A DNA stretch of 64,000 nt from Tritrichomonas musculus (taxonomy: Eukaryota; Parabasalia; Tritrichomonadida; Tritrichomonadidae). The notes below the pieces were generated by a model. The model had not been told where the DNA came from and searched no databases. It worked only from the letters and a program-made list of their open reading frames with translations. Positions 1 to 10,300 of the stretch are shown piece by piece (the stretch's first letter is position 1; each line of letters begins with the position of its first letter). The DNA is taken from contig JAPFFF010000025.1 in assembly GCA_039105265.1 (NCBI GenBank), positions 248,001-312,000 of the forward strand, in the 5' to 3' direction. Made by a program: the position numbers and the translations under genes.

Positions 1-456
1 TCAATTTATATCAATTTTTTCAAAACACTGAACTCTTTTCAAAGAATTTTTAATTCAAATGTTATCTTATTGCTAATTCAATTTGTGAGCTTTATTTAAT
101 TTTTATATCTATAAATATTTTTGCTAATAGAAATTTATAAACGAAGATAATAGATAAATAAATTTTGTTGAATTAAAAAAAATTATTAATTAGATATTAT
201 CAGAAATCCTTGAATTTATAAAGACTCTAGAAAACAAAATGTTATATCAAAGGTCATTATAATTATTTTTTAAAAATATGCTGGAACAGTTTTCTTTATA
301 AAATTTTTTCTTTTACATTTAACAATCAAAAATAGCAAAAATATATTCTTAAAATAAATGGAGAAATATGAATTCTTTATTGAGAAGTTTCTTTTTTTTT
401 CTCATATGAAATTGTGTAAGATTTTATTTTTTCAGATTATATATTGTGAGAGTTGC

Positions 457-848
457 ATACAGAAAAGGATTCAAATGTGAAAATGGATTTAAATGTGATC
501 GGAAAATTTTTAAAATTTTTTAAAATTTTTTATTTATTTTTTATTTTTCTTTAGATACAAAGACATTGGTAATAAATGAAATATATCAATATGTTAAGCA
601 CTTAGTAGTTGATATAAACAAATATAGCATTCGAACCAAAAATTGAAATTTTAGCATTTTTTCTATAGCTGAAGATGAAAAAATATAATCGAAATATCGG
701 ATTATTTGGATTATTGTTTCCATATTGAATCATATATATCGCTTCTGTATATATTATTGCATAATAAACAAAAGTAAAATTATAACTCTTTATGCTAACA
801 TTTTTGAGAAAAATCGAAATTTTGATTTTTAATGCACGTTTAAAATTA
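457..848. repeat. Left arm of a 392-bp inverted repeat
   Basis: This arm is the reverse complement of 1777-2168 along its full length. I saw only about two mismatches by eye. The match continues weakly outward past position 457 with small gaps. No convincing open reading frame or target-site duplication is associated with it. It could be a long terminal inverted repeat of a Mutator- or foldback-type element, or simply an inverted duplication. Confidence 0.9.
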
Positions 849-1776
849 TGGATTTTTTTTAAAAGACAAAAATCTATTTTTTAATTAGTTCAGATGAATT
901 CTACAATGATTATCATAATTATCACAGTATACAAAATATTTATAACTTGGTAAATCGAAAAACTATATTATGAAAACTTAGATAAAACCTTTTTAAAAAT
1001 AAACTTGAAATAAAATGCTAAATCTTATATAATATTTCATCCTTAGCCATCTTTTTACTGTTGAAATCATCCATCATCTTTTAATAACTTGTATTATTAT
1101 AAAAATATCATTATATACCAAGATATCAATGAGATCATGATTTAGATGAAAATAAACGTCCAATTTTTATAAACGGATATTTTGGGATAAAACTTTTATT
1201 CTATTAGTTTTTTTGATCATTTTAGATATATATCAATTCATATATTATATATAATAGATCAATAATTGGCAAAAATCATGACTAGCTTTTATTTTGATTT
1301 TAATTTTTTACCAAAATATCATATTTTTGAAATGCTCAAAAATATTTCCTATTTATATGTTAAAACTCTTTTATATTCATTGACATATGTTTATCAAGCA
1401 TTGAGCATAAAACTGAGTTATTTCTGTGAACCATTTCCTTTTCAACATATAAATATTCATTCATTTTCACACATTTAAAAATTTTTCAAAAATGATCGTA
1501 AAAGTTCATATATTATTTGGATTATTAAGCTTAAATCATATTTCTCTATTTTCATATTCAAGACTAATATTTTTATTACTTTACTTTTAAGAAGGCATGC
1601 TCATATTGACTATTAATAGTCTTTATTATTTTTCACATCAAAGCTTTGCTTTTAATTGAGTTAGATATAATCTAAATGTTTCTTCAATAATTATTTTGCT
1701 TATATTACTTATATATATGAGGATATCATCAATAAAGAAATTTGAATAGATATAATAGCTCGACAAATTTTTTTAT
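849..1776. other. Spacer between the inverted-repeat arms, no gene seen
   Basis: This 928-bp AT-rich stretch lies between the two arms. The longest open frame is about 70 codons, rich in Phe, Tyr and Ile, and looks like chance. I see no transposase-like motif. If the arms are terminal repeats, this would be the interior of a non-autonomous element. Confidence 0.6.
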
Positions 1777-2168
1777 TAATTTTAAACGTGCATTAAAAAT
1801 CAAAATTTCGATTTTTCTCAAAAATGTTAGCATAAAGAGTTATAATTTTACTTTTGTTTATCATGCAATAATATATATAGAAGCGATATATATGATTCAA
1901 TATGGAAACAATAATCCAAATAATCCGATATTTCGATTATATTTTTTCATCTTCAGCTATAGAAAAAATGCTAAAATTTCAATTTTTGGTTCGAATGCTA
2001 TATTTGTTTATATCAACTACTAAGTGCTTAACATATTGATATATTTCATTTATTACCAATGTCTTTGTATCTAAAGAAAAATAAAAAATAAATAAAAAAT
2101 TTTAAAAAATTTTAAAAATTTTCCGATCACATTTAAATCCATTTTCACATTTGAATCCTTTTCTGTAT
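1777..2168. repeat. Right arm of a 392-bp inverted repeat
   Basis: Mate of 457-848 in inverted orientation. The ~93-codon open frame inside this arm comes from arm sequence that is noncoding-like in the other copy, so I do not call it a gene. Confidence 0.9.
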
Positions 2169-2515
2169 ACTCTATAAATATATATAAAAATGATATTCTA
2201 TGAGTTTTAACAATATTGAAAGGTTTACATTAAAACCGATCAGTAGAAGAAGAACAATATAAAAGCTGAAATTATATTCATGAAGAACTCTTTAAAGATG
2301 ATTCAAACTTCAATTTTTTAGTGATTTATTGATTTGAAGCTTATCCGAATTTGTAAATTATGGAAACCCTTTTTTGTATAACATTAGATTGCTACAATTC
2401 CTTTATTTCTAAAGGTTGTGAAAGTATCATTGTTCAATTATTTTGGTCTTAAACATTATAATATCTATGTTTTTACAATGTTTTTATTAATACATTTGAG
2501 TAAATTTTTTTCAAT

Positions 2516-4177
2516 ATGGCAAATTCAGAATTTATTTGTTCATTACATTTGAACAAAAAAATCATCTTTTTGTATATTATTGTTAATTGTTTTTTTACTC
2601 GATTAAAAATAAATTCTGTTGAAGTACATATTGATGATATTTTCAGAAGTTATACATCTATTGCTTTTTATATCATAGCAACAATCAAACAAAAATAGAG
2701 GTGGGGGAGCAAAATTTTTTTTTAAATCAGTTCAAAATTATAATATAAATTCTTATATATATATGGTAAATTAAATCACAAGTTTCAAGATAATTGGACT
2801 GGCGCATTCCAAAATCAAAAAATAAAAAAAAATTCTGGTGCTATATGGTCAGAAAAACAATTATTATAGTTAATTTGTTCTCAGTTTGGAATTGGCCAGC
2901 GTTTTATTTGTTATATTTTAATATTATTTTATTTAAATATTACTATTTTTATTTGATTCGTCAAAACTAGATTTTCTTTTATCTTTGAGAAGAATTTCGT
3001 AAATCATTACACATGCAATATTTATCTATAATTTTTTTCATTTAAAAATTATTAATAATAGTATTTGAAGAAATAATATATTTTAAAATTGTTTTTATAT
3101 AATAAATATATTATATTTTTTATTATAACATATTTTTATATCGAGATAAATATATTTTAATGATAAATAAAAACTTCATATTTAATCAAGTTAGGCATAA
3201 AATATACGGATTAAATAAAATAAAATAAGTTTTCATACTTATTCTTCCAATAACAAGAAATAAATCTTTTTTTATACTGTTAAAATTGGTATTTTTTTAA
3301 ATAAAAAATACGTTATTTTTGGCTCCCCCACATCTACAAAAATTTGATGCAGATCTCCGAGGAAACTTTTGGGAACCACTTTTAAAAAGAACAATTTTCA
3401 ATTATTCTCTTCAATATGTTTCGGATGGGAATTTCACCGTTAATGGGGTTGATTTCAGAGTACATGGGAATTATACACTTGAACCTAATCAAATTCTTGA
3501 AGATAGACAAGAATGTAAACGAGTTTCTGCTAGTTGGGAAGATTTTATTGAGCCTAACTTGGATAAAAAATGGTTTTTTAAAGGAGGTCATGACACATAT
3601 GTTAATGTACCAGAACTACTCAAATTAATTTCAAAACTCGAACAAAAAGGGGATCCTATGACACACATATAATTTTGCATATATTATTCATATTTATAAA
3701 GATACGCCATATCCTCAAGGAGGTGCAGGATTTTTAGCATCGAATTATGCAATACGTCAGTTTGTAGCAAATATTGACAAATTCCATTATTTTTGTAAAA
3801 AATCATTTGATGATGTAGCTCTTGGTTACTTTATTCCAAGTTTTAATCTTTCTTTATTAGAATATGAAACAAGAAAATTCGTTGCAGCTTGGCCCTCTCA
3901 AACTTATTTAATGGTTAAAAATAATCAAACTAAAGAATTGACAAAAGGTCCAAATGACAACTTTTTCGTTACTTTAAAGAATTTCACATTTAAAAATTCT
4001 TTTTCTTCAACAGCAGCATCAATTCATTACCATGACTTGCCAATGAAATATGCAGCAAAAGTGATTTCAAGTACTCCAAAAGATATCGGCATTTACTGGA
4101 AAAATGGAATTCGTGCCCAATTTTGCTCATTCGATTTAGAAAAGCATAGATATTTGCATTACAATATAAAAAATTGA
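2516..4177 (+). pseudogene. Fringe-like beta-1,3-glycosyltransferase (GT31-type), interrupted
   Basis: A host gene broken in two ways. The first 60 codons (from ATG 2516) hold a hydrophobic N-terminal segment like the anchor of a type II Golgi glycosyltransferase. A 639-bp element (2697-3335) follows, and the frame resumes exactly where one copy of its 8-bp target duplication is left out. The body carries WFFKGGHDTYVNVPELL, close to the Fringe/C1GALT WFKGDDDTYVN block, and later PYPQGGAGFLAS, close to the GGAGYVLS block. A +1 frameshift lies in the ACACACA run near 3661-3670, after which frame 2 is open to the stop at 4177. The first Asp of the DxD metal-binding motif is missing (GHD), so the product would probably be inactive anyway. 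The family call is from motifs; the sugar and acceptor are unknown. Confidence 0.65.
2697..3335. mobile_element. Non-autonomous DNA transposon (MITE-like), 8-bp target duplication
   Basis: The ends are imperfect terminal inverted repeats of about 17 bp, AGAGGTGGGGGAGC at the left and GGCTCCCCCACATCT at the right. The direct repeat ACAAAAAT flanks it at 2689-2696 and 3336-3343, an 8-bp target-site duplication. Cutting out the element plus one copy of the duplication joins the two halves of the glycosyltransferase gene in frame, which is independent support for these borders. The 639-bp interior is AT-rich with no transposase. It contains a second, weaker inverted repeat (about 2797-2815 with 2883-2901, CTGGC...ATTCCAAA). 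An 8-bp duplication fits hAT-like and some other families, but I cannot assign a superfamily. Confidence 0.85.
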
Positions 4178-4883
4178 TTCATAAATGTTTTTGTAGTTCA
4201 TAAATAATCGATCAAGTTTTTTTTGTGAAAAAATCACAGATTTTATAATGTATTTATATAATAATAATAATAAACAATATATGTAATTCATTATTATTTT
4301 AATATTTTTTATATAAAAATGATGAGATATAAGACTCTACAATAACCGTTAAGGCCAATATTGACCTATATTAAGTTAATCCAGTTTTTTTGTTGCAATC
4401 ATGTTTATATTTCACTTTGATAATTATAAATATTTGATTTTTTTATGAGCAACTAAAGAATAATTATTGTTTTTTGAATTCAAGAAAAGATAATAAAAAT
4501 TAACAAATTTATTCATAATCAAATGTGCTTAAAAATCACGCAACAAATTATCCAAACTATTTTATCCCTGAAATAGCTTTATCATGTAAAAATAAATTAT
4601 ATTTTGACTTGGATAACAAATAAGGTGATTATTCAATACAGTTCATCTTGATGACAATTACATTAAAACAAAATCACCTTTGTGTTTTGTTGTTTACAAA
4701 AAGTATTATGACATAATAAAGTTTTTATTAAATACTGAGTTAAGAGATGATCAAAGAGCAACATCAATCATTAATGAATTTATTCATCAGAAACAATAAG
4801 AAAATGAAAAACGAAAGTTTCTCTTAAATAAATAAAAAAATAAATAATTTTGCATTACTTGATTGCCTTTGTTTATAAATGAG
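4178..4883. other. Intergenic, contains a near-palindrome
   Basis: AT-rich and without a credible gene. At 4352-4367 is AGGCCAATATTGACCT, one base from a perfect palindrome. The perfect version, AGGTCAATATTGACCT, occurs at 50245-50260 downstream of another gene. Confidence 0.6.
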
Positions 4884-6341
4884 TCATAGATGATTTGGAA
4901 TGATTGATCCAAAGAATTCAAGTGCATTTAAAATTAAGTAGTTGTTTCCACTCATGTTGGAGCCAGTCTGTCTTAGTCGAATATATCTGAAATATTCATT
5001 TTCATCCAAATTTTCTTGGATATGAAAAGACGATTCAGCGTTATTGTTGTCGAGAACAGTTACATCGCTTCTCGAATCCAGCAATTTCCAATCATCATCA
5101 GAGTCAGTGTTAGAACCTTCGATGCACCAATTCTTCAAGTGTCCACCTCTTTTTCCATTGTCCCAAGTTCTTATTGAGTAATGAGAAGGACGAACTTTAA
5201 ACTGGCCGAAGTCGTATTTAATCCAATTATTTGGTCGGTCATCAGACATGAAGTACTTCAATTTGTCATCAAGCAAGATCACATTTGATGGACTTCCAAT
5301 GAACTTGGAAGATGAAGTGACTTCCACTTTTTCTAACAAACCGTTTCCACCTTCATTCAAAAAGTGATGAATAATTCCATTGAAGTGGTTGCTTCCATTA
5401 AAATTGAATTCATTTTTATCATCGCCTTTTTCAGAGGTCTCTGGCGGTTTTTCTGAATTCTTATCAGGGCTCTCAAAAGTTTCATTTTTTGAGTATCTTT
5501 CTTCGTCCTTATCACAAAGTGAGGCCAAGTAATTAATGTAGAAACATCTACAAAGTTTGGTCCAAATTGTTTGCGTGATTTCGTTGATTTCAAACTTTTC
5601 CAAAAATTCATGGAATTTTTCTTCACTCAACGATAGAAAATCAATTTGTTCATAAAATTCATTGATGCCAATGTCCTCATCATCTTTGTCTTTTTCGTCG
5701 AAAATTTCTTGAACAAAATCAAGTAATGAATCTTCATTTTCAATTCTTAATTGTGGACTTGAAATAATTGATAATAGAATTGATCTTGGTAGTTGTTTTA
5801 ATTTTTCTTTATCAATTGAATAGAAGTGGCCAGATAAGTATTCAATCGCATTTGCATAATTAAAATTATGATTAAAAGGACGGGAACAGTAGTAAAAGAA
5901 TTGCAACTGTTGAAGATAATTGTCAATACTTTCAACATCGGCGTTATTTGAATATATATCATTAATTTTATAAAATAATTCTTCATTCCCAAGAAGAATT
6001 GAAATTATTTGCATATTGAAAATTTGGTCTTCAGTTATTTCAATGGAATATCCTGCTGAAATTTGTTTAAGATAGGATATCGTTTTTTCATTAAATATAT
6101 TCTTGGAAAATTGAGAATTTGCTTTTTCTGGGCTTTGGAAAAGATCTGTAGTGCTAAGAAAACTGATTGTTGGATCTGCTTGATGAAGACGAGAAACTGT
6201 AGGAGAAATAAATTCCGCAAATATTTTTTTCATAGGGAGTTTTCGATCTCCAAAAATAAAGCAAAATTCATCATCACTTTGATAATTATCAGAAACAAGA
6301 TTTTTTAATCCTGATGATGAGAGAATGATTTTTAAACTCAT
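4884..6341 (-). CDS. BACK-like / F5-8 type C (discoidin) domain protein
   Basis: An intact 485-aa frame. The first third (EFISPTVSRLHQADPTI, then IEYLSGHFYSIDKEKLKQLP) follows the N-terminal BTB/BACK-like layout common in trichomonad proteins. A charged, low-complexity linker comes next. The last ~140 residues form an F5/8 type C galactose-binding-like fold, with NNWIKYDFGQFKVRPSHYSI, a Trp-rich core and the closing RYIRLRQTGSN...LNALEFFG. Such domains bind glycans or other ligands. There is no signal peptide, so it is probably cytosolic. I prefer the start MSLKIILSS at 6341 over an in-frame Met ten codons upstream because paralogues begin at this type of sequence. The 54995-55714 gene shares the N-terminal half but lacks the discoidin domain. 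Confidence 0.8.
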   Translation of the reverse strand: MSLKIILSSSGLKNLVSDNYQSDDEFCFIFGDRKLPMKKIFAEFISPTVSRLHQADPTISFLSTTDLFQSPEKANSQFSKNIFNEKTISYLKQISAGYSIEITEDQIFNMQIISILLGNEELFYKINDIYSNNADVESIDNYLQQLQFFYYCSRPFNHNFNYANAIEYLSGHFYSIDKEKLKQLPRSILLSIISSPQLRIENEDSLLDFVQEIFDEKDKDDEDIGINEFYEQIDFLSLSEEKFHEFLEKFEINEITQTIWTKLCRCFYINYLASLCDKDEERYSKNETFESPDKNSEKPPETSEKGDDKNEFNFNGSNHFNGIIHHFLNEGGNGLLEKVEVTSSSKFIGSPSNVILLDDKLKYFMSDDRPNNWIKYDFGQFKVRPSHYSIRTWDNGKRGGHLKNWCIEGSNTDSDDDWKLLDSRSDVTVLDNNNAESSFHIQENLDENEYFRYIRLRQTGSNMSGNNYLILNALEFFGSIIPNHL

Positions 6342-6522
6342 TTCAATTCGTTTAAAATATTTACCGAACAAATATAAATTGAAATTTAATAATTTGGTGG
6401 GTTAAAAAAAAAAAAAAAAAAAAAATACATTAATCTTCTGCAGAAAATATAATTGACAATATAAGAACATAAAAATCGTTAATTCAAGTAATAAACATAG
6501 TTTTTTAATAGTCATACATAGC

Positions 6523-7227
6523 TAAACTGCTTCTCAGCGGTTGTACAACTAATTGAGAGATATTCAAAAGTTTACATTTATCTACTTTCAAAATTCAATT
6601 AGGTTGTACAACCGTTTTTTCATATTTAAATAAAAAAGAATAAAAAAAAGGAATTTATGATTAGATTTGATTTATATAATAAAAGAAATGGAAATGTATG
6701 ACAGTTTGTAAGCTAGTATTGCTGAATTGCTATATAGTTTGGTAATGAGCCTATATTTATTTGAAATTTGATTATCATTAATCATGGGAACGTTCTGAGT
6801 TACTCCAAAGTGCCATGTAATTTGCATCTATTTGTTGCGTTGGAACATTTTTACTAATGATACACGAGATTCTGATTAGCTTTCTCTAAGGAATACTAAA
6901 TAAAAATGATTTGAATTCAATTATATTTTTTTCTTTTGAAAATTTGAATGATGTAAAATTTTCTTTCTATGAATTTATATTTATCTACATTCAAAAATTG
7001 TATAGAAGTTTATTCATTTCTGAAGAAAATTTAAAAAAGCAATTAAATGCACAATTTAACAATATTTTAAATAACTTATTTAATCATTATAACTAATCAA
7101 ACATTATATTGTTAATTATGAAAGTATATAAAATAAATATTCATTATGAATTTAGATATTAACGAAATTTCAAATACGAAATTTGAATTCCTCTCAAATA
7201 CTTGTACAACCGTTGAGAACCAGTTTA
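6523..7227. mobile_element. Possible terminal-inverted-repeat element, with a nested hairpin
   Basis: The left end (6523-6548, TAAACTGCTTCTCAGCGG then TTGTACAA) is matched in inverted form at 7202-7227, with two mismatches over 26 bp. Inside the left end a second inverted repeat pairs 6538-6556 with 6595-6614 around CGGTTGTACAAC, so two elements may be nested. No clear target-site duplication was found and there is no transposase. A 61-codon open frame at 6911-7096 is AT-rich and unrecognised. Confidence 0.55.
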
Positions 7228-7312
7228 TGATCAAAATGTTTATTATCATATTCAAAAAGTTTAAAATTTTCATTATTTTTTTTTTTTTTTTTTGCAAACC
7301 ATAACTGATTCA

Positions 7313-10300
7313 ATGGAAACCAGCCTTAAAAATTTTAAAAGACATTTCGAAAAACATGAAATTGAACTTTTCAACCCATTTCTAAAAAAAGTATTTGATA
7401 AGTTTACCTTTTATTTAGATCTAAATGAAGAATTTGATATAAATAAATTTTTACCATTCAAATATGAATCAAGAATCATTGTAATCGATGAATATAAAGA
7501 AAAACAAGACGAATATTTAATTTTTTGCTTTGATTTTAATTTATTAATTATCAAGTTGAACAACCAAAATAATCGATTTCTTACAGATTTTTTACTCAGT
7601 AATGAATGGTCCGAAAAATATTTTTTAAAAAGGATCCCATTTTTAGACAAACATTCAGAAGTAACTGACATCATTTTTTTGCATGAAATAAATTCGTTTT
7701 CTTCTCAATTTTTCATTAATAATTCCTCCTTTATCGTATTTTGGAAGGCTATTATTAATTGCTTTTCTGGATTTGTAAGTAAATATAGTTATGAACAATC
7801 TAGGAAAAATATCAATCAAATTTCAATGGGAGATTTTATCGAATATCATGAAAAAATAGAACCACGAAATAAGAGTTTCATTAAATTGAGAGAGCTTGGA
7901 AAAGGAAGTTGTGCAACAGTTGATTTAATTTATCATTTACCAAGTGAAAAACTATTTGCATTAAAAATTCCTCATGATAACTGCATTGACCTTATTGAAA
8001 GAGAAAGAAATAACTACTTGATAATCCAAAATCCATATTTGGCTAAGTATTCCGGTTACCTTGAGGATGAAAATAAAAAATGTTTACTCCTTGATTTTAT
8101 TGAAGGAAAAACTTTGAAAAAATATGACACAAAAAAACTTAATGAAAATGAAAAGTACAATATTATTTTTGAAATTATGATATCAATTCATTATATTCAT
8201 TCAAAACAATTTATATACAGAGACTTGTATCCAAATAATATCATTATAACTCAAGAAAAAGATGCAATTTTAATTGATTTTGATCGCATTATAACTGAAA
8301 AAGACCAAATAACAATTGATTTTAATCATGAAATATTACCTCCAGAATTTGATTCCATTCATCATTTTTCATCAAAATCGGACGTTTATTTATTAGGAAT
8401 TCTTATGTATGATATATTGTTTAATGACTTTTCTTGTAAAAATTATGAGAAGAAAATTATTAATTTATCAAAATCTGAATTGACATCAGGTAAAAAGAAA
8501 GTCATTGAATCTTGTTTAAAAGAGAATTCAAATCTTCGACCTAATATGAGTGATTTAATACAGATTTTTTATAAAAATTTCTTAAAGGAAAATATTTCAA
8601 AAAAATGCAAAGAGGAAAATCTGGTTAATCTTTATGCAAATAATTTATTAAATAGCAATGATCATCAAGGATTATATACAATTGGAATTATTTATTATGA
8701 TGGAATTTTGGTTGGCTTTGATTTTGACAAAGCATTCCATTATTTTTGTTTAGCCGCAAAACATAATAACTCTAATGCACAATTTAATCTTGGGGTTATT
8801 TATTTGAAAGGAAAATATGTTGAACGTGATATCAACAAAGCAATTCATTATTTAACACTTGCTGCAAATCAAAATTGTCTAGAAGCACAATATCATCTTG
8901 GTGTTGCTTATTTAGAAGGAAAATATGTTAAATGTGATATCAACAAAGCAATTCATTATTTTACACTTGCTGCAAACCAAAATTATTATCTGGCACAATA
9001 TAATCTCGCTGTAATTTATGACGATGGTCAATATGTTGAACGTGATATAAACAAAGCTCTCCATTATTATTCACTTGCTGCAAATCAAAATTGTCCAGAA
9101 GCTCAATATAATCTAGCCATTATTTATGATGAAGGTCAATATGTTAAACGTGACATCAACAAAGCAATTCATTATTATTCATGTGCAGCATCTCAATCTG
9201 ATCCACAATCTCTTTATAATCTTGGCCATATACATTATTGTGGAATAAATGGTTCACCCGATATGAATAAGGCAATTCATTATTTTACTCTTGCTTCTGA
9301 ACAAAATAATCCTCAAGCACAATACGTATTAGGTACCATTTTCTTATTTGGACTAAATGGTAAAGTTGATATAGATAAAGCAATAAAATATTTTAAGCTT
9401 GCAGCTAATCAAAATATATCTGAAGCTCTTTATGTTCTTGGAATCATATATATACAAGGACAATACGTTAAAACAGACATAAAAAAAGCAATTCATTATT
9501 TTACACTTGCATCAAACCAAAATCATTCATATGCTCAATATAACCTAGGAGTTCTTTATGAAAATGGAATCTATGTACCAAGAGATATCAATAAAGCAAT
9601 TATTTATCATTCTTTGGCTGCAAATCATAATTTATGTCAATCTCAGTTACACCTTGGATATTTATATCAGACTTTAAACAATTTCCAGAAGAGCATCTAT
9701 TTTTATTCACTTGCATCAAATCAAAAAGAACCAAAAGCAAGTTTCAATCTGGCAGAAATTTATTTTAAAGGTTTAGGCGTTGAACAGAATTTGGAAAAAA
9801 GTATTTATTATCTTTCACTTGCTGCTGACCAAAATTTTCCAATTGCACAAAATAAAATAGGATTCTTTTATTACAAGGGTATCCATGTTAAGAGAGATAT
9901 AGAAAAATCTATTCATTATTTTACTCTTTCTGCAAAACAAAATGATAAACTTGGCCAATGTTTATTGGGAATTATTTATTCAGAAGGCCAAGGAATTCCT
10001 CGTGATATTTACAAAGCAATTCATTATTTAACTCTTTCATCCAATCAAAATTATTATGTTGCACAATTTATATTGGGAATTACTTATTATAAAGAAACAA
10101 GCATAACCGATCATATACAAAAATCGATTTATTATTTAAAACTTTCAGCAGATCATAATTATTCATATGCACAATTTTACCTTGGGTTTATTTATTATGA
10201 AGGAATTCATATATCACGAGATATCAAAAAAGCAATTCATTATTTTACTATTTCTGCCGAACAAAACAACCCAAATTCTCAATACTTTTTAGGAATGATT

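Noticed and set aside
1266-1478. 70-codon open frame in the inverted-repeat core
   Set aside because: Composition follows the local AT bias; no motif and no homologous copy in the window.
1742-2023. 93-codon open frame
   Set aside because: It lies mostly inside the right arm of the inverted repeat and has no protein-like pattern.
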